Positions 42,185 to 50,859 of a DNA stretch of 64,000 nucleotides are shown in pieces. Source of the DNA: Plut-88900 sp965116945 (GTDB lineage Bacteria; Chloroflexota; Dehalococcoidia; Plut-88900); the NCBI GenBank assembly GCA_965116945.1, contig OZ220734.1:1798001-1862000 (forward strand). The letters are read 5' to 3'. The notes beneath the pieces were generated by a model. It had not been told where the DNA came from, searched no databases, and saw only the letters and a program-made list of their open reading frames with translations. How positions within the stretch are numbered: the stretch's first letter is position 1; each line of letters starts with the position of its first letter. The translations under genes and the position numbers were made by a program.

Positions 42185-44614
42185 ATGCCATTCGCTGAAA
42201 TCGCCGTCGACGCCCCACTGGCACCCGGCCGTACCTTCTCCTACTCCATTCCTCCCGACCTGGAAGTCCAGCCCGGTCACTGTATTTGGGTCCCCTTCGG
42301 ACGTCGTACAATCCAGGGAATAGTCTTCGAAGTCACCGAGACCCCCGCATTCGAAGAGACCCGAGACATCATTGGCCTCGTCGATCCGGTACCTCTCCTC
42401 TCCCCCAACCACCTCTCCCTCTCCCGATGGACCAGCCTCCGCTACCTCTGTTCCCTCTTCGAAGCCGCCTCCGTGATGCTGCCGCAGGGGGTTAGGCGTC
42501 GGGTGCGCACATTCTACTCCCTGGCCCCCCACCCCTGGCCTGACTCCTTTTCTCCCAATCCCTCGCAGCAAGAGGTAATGGACGCCCTGCGGGATCTGGG
42601 ACGCACAGGTCTGGCTGCTCTGAAGAAAGAGCTCGGGGCCAGGGCCCGGCCGAGACTCGACACCCTCGTCAAGGCAGGTGTAGCCATCAGGGAATGGGAG
42701 CTTCCAAGGCCCGCCATTTCCGCCAGGTACGAGACCCAGTACTTCCTCTCGACATCACCAGAAAATGCCGTCGCACAGGCAAACCTCAAGAAAAACGCCA
42801 TCAACCAGCGCGCCTTCCTGGACGCCCTCTTCGAACAACCCGAGGGCATTTCCGCAACCGACCTCCGAGAAAGAGCCATCTCTCCGTCTGCCATCAAGAC
42901 CCTGGTGGAGCGTGGAGTAGCAGGTAGTAGGAAGGTACGAGTCATCCGAGACCCCCTGGCTACAAGGCATTACAAACAAACCGACGCCCCCAACCTCACC
43001 AAAGACCAGGAGCAGGTCTGGGAGCCCATCGCCCGAACGCTAAAGGACTCGGCTTCCGGTGGAGAAGGGAGAGCATTCCTTCTGAGGGGTGTAACCGGCA
43101 GTGGTAAGACAGAGATATACCTGCGTGCCCTGGAACTTGCTCTCAAGCTCGGGCGCCGAGGCCTGGCCCTCGTCCCAGAGATATCCCTGACCCCACAGAC
43201 CGTCCAGCGCTTCAGCGCCCGCTTCCCGGAACAAGTGGCCGTCCTGCACAGCCGCCTCAAGCCCGGTGAGAGATTCGACGAATGGTGGCGTATCCACGAT
43301 GGCGACTTTGGCGTAGTCATCGGCCCGAGAAGCGCCCTCTTCGCCCCCCAACCCGACCTTGGCCTCATTGTCCTCGACGAAGAGCACGACAGCTCATACA
43401 AGCAGTCGGAGCCCGCGCCCCGTTACCACGCCAGGGAGGCCGCCTTGGAACTGGCTCGACTTACGGGTGCAGTCGTGATTCTCGGGAGCGCGACGCCGGA
43501 CGTCACCACTTCCTACCGCGCCGCAACAGGCGAGCTTGAATTCCTGGAACTTCCGCGACGCATTCGCCAGGGGACCGAGGACTCGGCCCTGGCCCGGGTC
43601 GACGTGGTGGACATGAAGAAGGAACTGGTCGAAGGCAACCGTGACATGTTTAGCCGTCTCCTACGCACCGAGATGACCAGGGCCCTCGACGCCCGGGAAC
43701 AGATCATCCTCTTCATCAATCGGCGGGGCTTCTCCACTTCCGTACACTGCCGGCACTGTGGGAATGTCGTCCGGTGCCGCCGCTGCGAGGTCTCCCTGGT
43801 CTACCACGGCGCCCGAGGCCGCCTCCTCTGTCACCACTGTGGCTACAGTATCAACAGGCCCCAAATGTGCCGCGAGTGCGGCAGCTCCGACCTTGGATAC
43901 ATTGGTGCAGGGACCCAGCGCATCGAACAGGAGATGCGCTCTCGCTTCCCCGGGGCCCGGACCTTCCGCTGGGACAGGGACACTGCTTCCGATCCGGCGG
44001 AGCACGAGGAAGTCCTACGCAAGCTGCAATCCGGAGAGATAGATATCCTGGTCGGCACCCAGATGGTTGCCCAGGGCCTGCATCTGCCCCAGGTGACCCT
44101 CGTAGGAGTCATGAGCGCCGACGTCGGTATAAATTTTCCCGACTACCGCGCCGGGGAACGCGTCTTCCAGGTCCTGACTCAGGTAGCTGGGAGGGCTGGC
44201 CGTGGCCCGAGCGGTGGGCGAGTCGTCGTCCAGACCTTCAACCCGGAGCATTACGCCATCCGTTCCGTCGCCGCCCACGATTATGAGCGCTTCTCCCGCC
44301 AGGAGATTCAGTACCGACTCCAGAACCGTTACCCACCCTTCGCTCGGCTCACCAGGCTTACCCATTCCCAGGTCAACGCCGAAAAGGCCGAGACTGAGGC
44401 CAGGCATGTTGCCCAGGCCCTCCGGGATGAGCGTGACAGGCTCGGCCTACCCCAGACTGAAGTGCTCGGGCCCGTCCCGTGCTTCATCCCTAGGCTTAAG
44501 GGCCGGTATCGTTGGCAAATTCTCATCCGCGGCAGCGAACCCGGACGCCTCCTCCAAAAGGTCGGGGCTGGGGAAGCCTGGGCAGTGGAGGTTGATCCCG
44601 TCACCCTCCTCTGA
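42185..44614 (+). CDS. priA: primosomal replication restart helicase PriA
   Basis: 809-residue superfamily 2 DNA helicase that reloads the replisome at stalled forks. The N-terminal 3'-DNA-binding domain (AEIAVDAPLAPGRTFSYSIP) is followed by the helicase core with Walker A VTGSGKTEIYL (about residue 305) and DEEH box LDEEHDSSYKQ. The zinc-binding insert has eight cysteines (CRHCGNVVRCRRCEVS, LCHHCGYS, MCRECGSS), and GTQMVAQGLHLPQVTLVGV and GRAGRG motifs complete the core. Start is ATG 42185 instead of TTG 42179. A terminator-like hairpin lies at 45046. Confidence 0.96.
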   Translation: MPFAEIAVDAPLAPGRTFSYSIPPDLEVQPGHCIWVPFGRRTIQGIVFEVTETPAFEETRDIIGLVDPVPLLSPNHLSLSRWTSLRYLCSLFEAASVMLPQGVRRRVRTFYSLAPHPWPDSFSPNPSQQEVMDALRDLGRTGLAALKKELGARARPRLDTLVKAGVAIREWELPRPAISARYETQYFLSTSPENAVAQANLKKNAINQRAFLDALFEQPEGISATDLRERAISPSAIKTLVERGVAGSRKVRVIRDPLATRHYKQTDAPNLTKDQEQVWEPIARTLKDSASGGEGRAFLLRGVTGSGKTEIYLRALELALKLGRRGLALVPEISLTPQTVQRFSARFPEQVAVLHSRLKPGERFDEWWRIHDGDFGVVIGPRSALFAPQPDLGLIVLDEEHDSSYKQSEPAPRYHAREAALELARLTGAVVILGSATPDVTTSYRAATGELEFLELPRRIRQGTEDSALARVDVVDMKKELVEGNRDMFSRLLRTEMTRALDAREQIILFINRRGFSTSVHCRHCGNVVRCRRCEVSLVYHGARGRLLCHHCGYSINRPQMCRECGSSDLGYIGAGTQRIEQEMRSRFPGARTFRWDRDTASDPAEHEEVLRKLQSGEIDILVGTQMVAQGLHLPQVTLVGVMSADVGINFPDYRAGERVFQVLTQVAGRAGRGPSGGRVVVQTFNPEHYAIRSVAAHDYERFSRQEIQYRLQNRYPPFARLTRLTHSQVNAEKAETEARHVAQALRDERDRLGLPQTEVLGPVPCFIPRLKGRYRWQILIRGSEPGRLLQKVGAGEAWAVEVDPVTLL

Positions 44615-45343
44615 TGTTGCATTCCGAAGCTGTGGTGAAGGTGTCCAGTCCCCTCTCCCCCTCGACGGGTCGAAGATGCGCCTCAGGCGTGAGAGGGCTA
44701 GAGCCTGCCCTCGAGAAGTCGAGGGGTGAGGGTGACCCTGGGCAAGGGCCGCTCACCCTGAGCGACCAGTCGAAGGGTCGAGCGGGGGGCGGCCCACGTC
44801 CCGCCAATCCGTCACGCGTGTCCTCCACCATTTCCCGACCTTCCCTGTCATTCCGATGCCCCGCGAGGAATCTAGGACTTGCGCACTCACTTCTCTCACC
44901 CCCCATCCGTCATTCCGCCCCCCGGAGCCGGAATCCATCCCCTTCCCCCGTAGGGGTGCCCCTAGTGGGTACCCTGCCCGCCACCCACGCTAAGACTTGC
45001 ATGTCCCCAAAACCGAGCCATCCCCCTCCTCCCCAGTATTGAACTAGAGGCCGACGTGGGTGCATCGCACCCACGTCGGCCTCTGTTCTTATCTCCCCCT
45101 CTCCCTCAAAGGCCCTGAGGGAGAGGGGGATTAAGGGGGTGAGGGTTCCCTGCCCCGGTAGCGGGGCCGCTCACCTTGAGCGACCGGTCGAAGAGCCTGC
45201 CCCGAGTCCTTCGAGGGGGTCTTACAGGGGGCGGCCCACATCCCTCTGACCCATCACGCTTGTCTTCTGCCATTTCGCCCGCTTCCCTGTCATTCCGATG
45301 CCCCGCGAGGAATCTACAGCGCCAGCCCTGCCCCCACCCCCCA
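44615..45343. repeat. tandem copies of a composite intergenic repeat
   Basis: No gene is seen. Two direct copies of an approximately 215-base composite repeat (about 44655-44875 and 45095-45316) share GTGAGGGT, GCTCACC(T/C)TGAGCGACC(A/G)GTCGAAG, GGGGGCGGCCCAC, and the ending TTCCCTGTCATTCCGATGCC...GAGGAATCTA. The first copy is followed by ACTTGCGCACTCAC and a TCATTCCG...CCGGAATCC unit. The hairpin at 45046 separates the copies. Parts recur at 14650, 39110-39333 and 50745-50831. Confidence 0.65.
45046..45084 (+). terminator. 18-bp perfect hairpin, terminator-like
   Basis: Arms 45046-45063 and 45067-45084 are perfect complements with an ATC loop, followed by GTTCTT. It could terminate priA, about 430 bases upstream, or belong to the repeat. 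Flanks CAGTA..GAACTAGAGG and CCTCTGTT match the hairpin at 14746-14785, but the inner stem is different. Confidence 0.55.
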
Positions 45344-45372
45344 TTGACACACGCAAACATTTGTGCTATTCT
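45344..45372 (+). promoter_or_regulatory. strong promoter upstream of structured RNA candidate
   Basis: Perfect TTGACA (45344-45349), 17-base spacer, TATTCT (45367-45372). The nearest gene downstream on this strand is def, 600 bases away, so the transcript begins about 95 bases before the folded element described next. AAGGAGG at about 45401 is not followed by a start codon at a useful distance. Confidence 0.65.
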
Positions 45373-45472
45373 CCTCCTCAGTCTAGACCCGACACCAACC
45401 TTAAGGAGGAACCAAAAGCCCAGGGAAGCCCACCCGACCCACCGGGTCCCGTGCCCCTTCCCCACCCATCCA

Positions 45473-45806
45473 GGCGATGGAAGGTCCACAACACTCTTAC
45501 GGTGCACTCTCTTGGAAAGAGCATGCCGTCTGTGCGGATACCGCAAGAACCGCATCTACGCCACCGGCATTGACCTTGTCGGCGCGTCTGAAGGCCGCAA
45601 CAGGCCTTGTTGGGAATCCCGTCCATAAGTCGGATTCCTATGGCGTCTATCACGACGACTCTGGAGGGCTCTGTTAGCCCGCTCTTTCGGTGGTTCAACC
45701 TCTATGGTGGACTGCCTGACCCGTTCACATACCCATAGACCCACCGAATATCCGCAGGGCAGGCATACCCGCCCCCCTGCACCTGAGTCCCGGACCTTCC
45801 ATCGCC
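45473..45806 (+). ncRNA. candidate structured noncoding RNA of about 334 nt
   Basis: GGCGATGGAAGGTCC at 45473-45487 and its exact complement at 45792-45806 form a 15-bp closing helix. Inside are at least seven perfect stems, among them 45509-45513/45517-45521, 45533-45537/45541-45545, 45591-45596/45603-45608, 45666-45670/45676-45680, 45686-45693/45741-45748, 45702-45707/45733-45738 and 45754-45759/45775-45780. Stems 45613-45618/45633-45638 and 45623-45627/45639-45643 together form an H-type pseudoknot. No long reading frame with recognised coding character exists. It is not recognisable as tmRNA, SRP RNA or RNase P RNA. A repeat element with terminal inverted repeats is the alternative. Confidence 0.5.
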
Positions 45807-45980
45807 GACCCTTTCCAAAACGGACAAAACGAAAAATGAAACCCCACAAACGAATAAACCCCCGAGGCATCACCGGCCTACCCGACGAGCACATAACCTT
45901 TACAGGCATCAGCCCATTTCTTAGAATTGTGCCGATGCCCGAATCATATGAGACCTTCTGCAACGCCCCAGAGGCCCCCC

Positions 45981-46472
45981 TTGGCCGTACTTCCGCTTAG
46001 AGTCACACCGGACCCAATCCTACGCCTGAAGGCTAAACGCGTCCGGGCCATAGATTCCTACATCAAGAAGCTCGCCGAGGATATGGTCGAGAGTATGCAC
46101 GCATACGATGGCGTAGGCATTGCCGCACCCCAGGTTGGCGTCTCCCTCCGCGTCATCGTTATAGGCATACCTGAAGAACCCGTCATCACGCTGATTAACC
46201 CGGAGATTGTCAGGAAGACCGGTGAACGGGACGTCAACGAAGGCTGTCTGAGCGTCCCCGGCTACCGCGGCGAAATCAAGCGCGCCGAGACCGTGGTAGC
46301 CAAAGGACTGGACCTGGACGGCAAAGAGGTGCGCATAAAGGCCACCGAGCTTCTAGCACAAGCCCTTGAACACGAAGTAGGGCATATCCAGGGATCGCTC
46401 TATACCGACCTCCTTGAAAGCATGGAAAATCTCCACAAGTATGTCCCTGCGAAAGAACATGAAGCGGATTAG
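45981..46472 (+). CDS. def: peptide deformylase
   Basis: 163-residue metallo-enzyme that removes the formyl group from new proteins. The three motifs are GVGIAAPQVG, EGCLSVPG (metal cysteine) and the HExxH variant QALEHEVGHIQGSL. The start is set at TTG 45981, which has AGAGG six bases upstream and gives MAVLPLRVTPDPILR, the normal N-terminus. Starts at 45927 or ATG 45948 would add 11-18 residues without homology. In the third motif the expected HExDH reads HEVGH, so the residue between Glu and the second His pair is Gly; the zinc ligands and Glu are kept. Confidence 0.93.
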   Translation: MAVLPLRVTPDPILRLKAKRVRAIDSYIKKLAEDMVESMHAYDGVGIAAPQVGVSLRVIVIGIPEEPVITLINPEIVRKTGERDVNEGCLSVPGYRGEIKRAETVVAKGLDLDGKEVRIKATELLAQALEHEVGHIQGSLYTDLLESMENLHKYVPAKEHEAD

Positions 46473-46592
46473 ACCCCCGAGCCATGCGGCATCACAGCAC
46501 CCATTGTGCTAAGATTCACTAATAAATTTCCGCCTCGCAAGGCGTACAATATCCATGACAGACTATTACTTAAGGTCCGGCGGTCATCCTAG

Positions 46593-48989
46593 TTGCTAGG
46601 TTTACTTAGACTCTACAGACTCCTTCCGAAGGGAAACACCCTTCGACTTGCTCTCATTGGCCTCATTTTTATCGGTGCCCTTGTAGTCCTTCTCCCCGAG
46701 AAGACTCCCGGGATTGACAGGGTAGGCTTCCGACAGGGTCTCGACATCCGCGGCGGCACCCACCTCGTCTACGAAGCCCAGACCGCCGAAGGTGAAACGG
46801 TCACCGACTCCCAGGTCGAAGGCGTTATCAGCATCATCCGCAACCGCGTGGACGCATTCGGAGTCTCCGAACCCATCGTTCAGCGCGTCGGTGACGACCG
46901 GATCATGGTGCAGATTCCCGGTATCCGGGACGTTGAACGGGCCAAGAGCCTCATCGGGCGTACGGCCCAGCTGGATTTTCGTGAGCAGAGAAGACAGGAA
47001 GACGGTACCTTCGTCACCGACCCCCAGACTGGCAGCATAATCTGGGACCCAGTCCTGGCTCCAAACGACAGCGGCCAACTGGCTCCACTCACCGGTGAAT
47101 TCCTTCTGCCGAATTCGCAAGTCCTGCTGGACCCCGCTACCAATCTCCCTCAAGTCGCCTTCGAATTCGACGGCGAGGGAGCCAGGATGTTTGAGAACAT
47201 CACCAGCAGGCTGCTCAACCAACCCTTGGGAATCCACCTGGACGGCATCCTGATTTCCGACCCAGTTGTACAGGCTGTCATATCCACAAACGGTGTAATC
47301 ACTGGCCTAAGCATCGAACAGGCCGACGACCTCGCCATCCAGCTAAATGCCGGTGCCCTGCCAATCCCCATCCAGCTCATCCGAGAGCAGGATGTGGATG
47401 CAACCCTTGGCGCCGAGTCCGTGAACAAAAGTCTGATAGCTGGCATCATTGGCTTGCTGCTCGTGCTCGGGTTCCTGATGGTCTACTACAGGCTACCCGG
47501 CGTCCTGTCAGCGGGTGCCCTCATCGTCTACGGCCTTGTAGTATTGGCCACATTTAAGCTCCTGCCCGTGACCCTTACACTCTCCGGAATCGCCGGTTTC
47601 ATCCTTTCCATCGGCATGGCCGTAGACGCCAATGTCCTTATATTCGAACGGTTGAAAGAGGAGCTCAGAGCTGGGCGTAGCCTCCGCGTCGCCATAGAAG
47701 CAGGCTTCAACCGGGCCTGGGTAGCCATCCGGGACAGCAACGTATCCACGCTAATCACCTGCGCCATTCTCTGGTGGTTCGGCGACAAGTTGGGAACTCC
47801 GCTGGTTACCGGCTTTGCCATCACCCTGGCCATCGGCATCGTTACCAGCATGTTCTCCGCCATGTTCGTCACCCGCAGCTTCCTGCGCTTCTTCGTCGGC
47901 TCATGGGCCCAGGAAAAACCCGGAGTGTTCGGCGTGCCCAAGACCCTGGCCGACACCCCCCAGGCCCCAACCCCCGGCCGCCGTATCAACGTCGTCAACA
48001 GGCGGTTCTGGTACTTTGCCATCTCCGGGGCCGTGATACTCCCGGGAATCGTATCCCTCATATTCCCGCCCGCCTTCAACACCGGCATCGAGTTCTCCAG
48101 CGGCTCTACCATCGAGGTCCGCTTCATCAACCCCGCTGACCGCGACCGGCTGACAGGTGGTGAAGTTACAGTAACGGCAGTGCGACAGGAGCTGGAGGAG
48201 CTGGGCCACGGCGACGCCATAGTCCAGGCCCTGGAGACCAACGCCTTCCTCATCCGCACCGAGTCCCTCGGCCAGGGCGAGATTGACCAGGATGGCAATG
48301 TCGGCCCTTCCGATAGCCAGCTTATCCAGCAGGCCTTCGCCCAACGTTTCGGGCCCACCAGCATTGACCGCTTCGAGGTCGACTTCGTCTCCCCCATCGT
48401 CGCCGCGGAGATGGTTCGCAACGCCGCACTGGCCGTGTTCTTCGCCATCATCGGTATATTCCTTTACATAGCGTGGGCTTTCCGCAAGATGCCCCACTTT
48501 TTCCGATACAGCGCCGCAGCCGTCTTCGCCCTCGCCCATGACGTCCTGATCGTCCTTGGCCTCTTCTCACTGCTCGGCAAGATCTTCGGCGTCGAACTCA
48601 ATACCATGGTCATCACGGCCATCCTCGCCGTCATCGGCTACAGCATCAACAACACCATCGTCGTCTTCGACCGCATTCGGGAGAACATGCTAAGGCGCAC
48701 CGGTGATCCCTTCGACACGACAGTCAACAACAGCCTGTTGGAGACCATGGGCCGATCAGTCAACACCAGCCTTACAACTCTGTTCACCCTGCTCTCCCTT
48801 GTGCTGTTCGGCGGCGGGACCCTCCTGCCCTTCATCCTGGTTTTGCTCATAGGCGTCCTCGCCGGCACCTACAGCTCCATGCTGATCGGCCCGCAGGTGC
48901 TGGTCATGTGGGAAAAGGGCGAATTCAGGATGATGTGGCGTCGGGTCCAGTCCCGAATCGGCGGCGCTCGCGCCCGACGCCCTACCTGA
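46593..48989 (+). CDS. secDF: protein translocase SecDF fusion
   Basis: 798-residue fusion of SecD and SecF, RND-type proteins that use the proton gradient to complete Sec export. The SecD half begins with a hydrophobic helix and IRGGTHLVYEAQ, followed by the periplasmic P1 region and the helix cluster with AGFILSIGMAVDANVLIFERLKEE. The SecF half starts about residue 465 with FWYFAISGAVILP and FNTGIEFSSGSTIEVRF, then the NNTIVVFDRIRE motif. Most bacteria have separate genes. The start codon is TTG, with GGCGG nine bases ahead. No yajC is adjacent. Confidence 0.93.
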   Translation: MLGLLRLYRLLPKGNTLRLALIGLIFIGALVVLLPEKTPGIDRVGFRQGLDIRGGTHLVYEAQTAEGETVTDSQVEGVISIIRNRVDAFGVSEPIVQRVGDDRIMVQIPGIRDVERAKSLIGRTAQLDFREQRRQEDGTFVTDPQTGSIIWDPVLAPNDSGQLAPLTGEFLLPNSQVLLDPATNLPQVAFEFDGEGARMFENITSRLLNQPLGIHLDGILISDPVVQAVISTNGVITGLSIEQADDLAIQLNAGALPIPIQLIREQDVDATLGAESVNKSLIAGIIGLLLVLGFLMVYYRLPGVLSAGALIVYGLVVLATFKLLPVTLTLSGIAGFILSIGMAVDANVLIFERLKEELRAGRSLRVAIEAGFNRAWVAIRDSNVSTLITCAILWWFGDKLGTPLVTGFAITLAIGIVTSMFSAMFVTRSFLRFFVGSWAQEKPGVFGVPKTLADTPQAPTPGRRINVVNRRFWYFAISGAVILPGIVSLIFPPAFNTGIEFSSGSTIEVRFINPADRDRLTGGEVTVTAVRQELEELGHGDAIVQALETNAFLIRTESLGQGEIDQDGNVGPSDSQLIQQAFAQRFGPTSIDRFEVDFVSPIVAAEMVRNAALAVFFAIIGIFLYIAWAFRKMPHFFRYSAAAVFALAHDVLIVLGLFSLLGKIFGVELNTMVITAILAVIGYSINNTIVVFDRIRENMLRRTGDPFDTTVNNSLLETMGRSVNTSLTTLFTLLSLVLFGGGTLLPFILVLLIGVLAGTYSSMLIGPQVLVMWEKGEFRMMWRRVQSRIGGARARRPT

Positions 48990-49084
48990 TTTCCTGGCCT
49001 TGACCCGACCGCTCAGTCATCTCTGCCTTGACACCTCAAGTGTCGAAATATACCCTGAATCCAGTGTCGTACCGGTGTTTGAAT

Positions 49085-49102
49085 CCCTCAACTATTTGAG
49101 GG
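49085..49102 (+). promoter_or_regulatory. hairpin just before the CoA-transferase SD
   Basis: CCCTCAA/TTGAGGG arms with a CTAT loop end at 49102, next to the GGAAGG that precedes the ATG at 49116. It may affect ribosome access. Confidence 0.3.
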
Positions 49103-49115
49103 GAAGGAAGCGTAA

Positions 49116-49985
49116 ATGAGAGAGAAACTCGTATCCCTGGAACAGGCCTCCAAGCTGGTACGCACCGGCGACAAAGTGATTATGATGGGTGGCCTGGACA
49201 ACACGCCCATGGCCCTCTTGAGGGAGATAGTCCGCAGCGAGACTACGGAACTCAACACCGTCGGCGTCGTCGGCGCATCAATGAACCTCGACTTCCTCGT
49301 AGGCGCCGGGCGTACCGCCACCGTAGAAACCTGCGACTTCAACTTCCAACCCTTCGCCCGTGTCGCACCCAACTACCTGCGCCTCCAGAAAGAGGGTCGG
49401 GTCAAGATGAAGGACAACACCTGAGGCGTCCTCTACAGCATGGTCCAGGCTGGATCAATGGGGGTCCCCTTCGTCCCGACCCTCGGCTACGCCAACAGCG
49501 ACGTTATCTCCGAACGAGACGACTTCACCATCGCACCCAACCCCTTCAACCCCTCAGAGCCTATGGTAATGGCCAAGGCCATCACCCCTGATGTCGCCCT
49601 GTTCCACGGTTCCAAGGCCGACAGGCGAGGCAACGTCCTGGTCAAGAAGGGTGGAGAAGCCCTCATGCTGGCTCAGGCCTCGGACAGGGTTATCGTCACT
49701 GTCGAGGAGATAGTCGACCAGGTCTCCTCCGACGACCCCTCCGGTGCTTACATCCCGGCCATTCATGTGAAGGCCGTGGCCCACGCTCCCTTTGGCGCCT
49801 TCCCCAGCGCCTGTCCCGGTTTCTACACCATGGACGTTGACGAGATGAAGAAATATCTGGAAGCCTCTTCATCCGACGAGGCCTTCCAGGACTACCTCAC
49901 CTCAGAGGTCTTCGCCTTCAGCGACCATGAATCATATTGCCACGCCAGGGCCCTTGGCGTGGCAATACCCGCCGCAGTAGGCTAG
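49116..49985 (+). CDS. CoA transferase subunit A interrupted by in-frame TGA
   Basis: Family I CoA-transferase A subunit. One frame runs 49116-49985, broken only by TGA at 49422-49424, after 102 codons (KMKDNT-stop-GVLYSM). The downstream part continues without frameshift, encoding AGSMGVPFVPTLGYANSD, DVALFHGSKADRRGNVLVKKGG and ESYCHARALGVAIP, typical of the subunit. Reading through gives 289 residues, near family length. A stem GGTCCA-GGC-TGGATC (49442-49456) lies 17 bases after the TGA, compatible with a bacterial SECIS. Options are selenocysteine, readthrough, a nonsense mutation or an assembly error. GGAAGG precedes the ATG; the B subunit overlaps its stop. Confidence 0.75.
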
Positions 49986-50737
49986 TGACCCCCTCCCCCG
50001 ACTGTACCTTCGAAGAATACATGGCCGTCCTCCTGTCCAGGGAAGTGCGGGACTGGGAGACCTCCGCCTGCGGCGCCCTCTCCTTCATTCCCGCTTCCGC
50101 CCTCCTCCTCGCCGAGGCCTCCCACGCCCCCAACGGCGAATTCATAGTCCTGGACAGCGACTACTACAACCCCTTCGTTGACGGCAAGGACTTTCACTAT
50201 TTGGCCCAGCGAGGCAAGCTCGATCTCTTCTTCCTAAGTGGCATAGAGATAGACCGCGAGGCCAACTTCAACCTCCAGCTCATCGGCGATCCCGACGCCC
50301 CTGACGTCAGGATGCCCGGCCAGTACGGCTCCGGCCTCCTCTATTACGCCGTCCCGAAAGTCGTACTCTTCCGCACCCGCCACGACCGGCGCACCTTCGT
50401 AGAAAAGGTTGACTACGTCTCCGCTTCCGCCTCTTCCCCCGAGGGATTTACCCGTCGCACCAAAGAAGTCGTGGTCGTAACCCCTATGGCCCGCATGGAA
50501 CTGTCTCGGGAAACAGGATACTTGGAGTTATCCTCGGTGCAGCCGGGTCATACGCTGGAAGAGGTGAGGGACAACACGGGCTTCGACCTTGCCATTAAGG
50601 GTGGCTCTGCGGAAGCGCCGATGACTTCCCCCATCTCCGATCTTGAACTCTACCTCCTCCGCACCGACGTCAAGGCCCGCATGATCGAGACCAACACCTA
50701 CCCCCACGAGGCCCGCTCCAAGATCCGTGCACCGTAG
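49985..50737 (+). CDS. CoA transferase subunit B
   Basis: 250-residue B subunit of the same transferase, intact. The start is GTG 49985, which shares a base with the TAG of subunit A; a longer reading adds 16 basic residues lying in the A gene. The fold is apparent from EEYMAVLLSREVRDWETSACGALSFIPASALLLAE, GGSAEAP-like C-terminal strand and MELSRETGYLELSSVQPG. The catalytic glutamate of family I normally sits in an E(S/N)G stretch; here the corresponding region seems to read FIVLDSDYYNPF, so the glutamate cannot be located with confidence. Confidence 0.85.
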   Translation: MTPSPDCTFEEYMAVLLSREVRDWETSACGALSFIPASALLLAEASHAPNGEFIVLDSDYYNPFVDGKDFHYLAQRGKLDLFFLSGIEIDREANFNLQLIGDPDAPDVRMPGQYGSGLLYYAVPKVVLFRTRHDRRTFVEKVDYVSASASSPEGFTRRTKEVVVVTPMARMELSRETGYLELSSVQPGHTLEEVRDNTGFDLAIKGGSAEAPMTSPISDLELYLLRTDVKARMIETNTYPHEARSKIRAP

Positions 50738-50859
50738 GCTGGGGGTTTCCGTTCGCCCTGTGCGGAGTCGAAGCATGTCCTGAGGTACTCGAAGGGGGTC
50801 TCAAGAACGGAATGGGAGGGGCGTCTTGCTGCCGACTCCAAGCTGAGTGATAGCCCGTG
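50738..50859. repeat. dispersed repeat between CoA transferase and leucine dehydrogenase
   Basis: 50765-50831 (GAGTCGAAGCATGTCCTGAGG...) is near-identical to 39265-39333, with about seven mismatches over the first 57 bases. It fills a convergent intergenic gap and could act as a bidirectional stop or be a mobile remnant. Confidence 0.6.

Noticed and set aside
44655..45316. Possible CRISPR array because of repeated intergenic blocks
   Set aside because: There are only two long copies, no regular 25-40 base repeat-spacer pattern and no cas genes.
45176..45628. 150-codon plus-strand frame across the repeat and RNA candidate
   Set aside because: Composition is proline/arginine-rich as expected from repeats, no SD or homologous domain is visible, and the folded RNA explains the second half better.
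45556..45810. RNase P-like pieces on the minus strand (GGAAGGTCCGGGA and GAATCCGACTTATGG in the right order)
   Set aside because: Only about 150 bases separate them, the first lies in the closing helix, and the other universal RNase P elements are missing, so I do not call rnpB.
47528..48451. 307-codon open frame antisense to secDF
   Set aside because: High GC and codon structure of secDF produce the open frame; the sequence has no recognisable domain.
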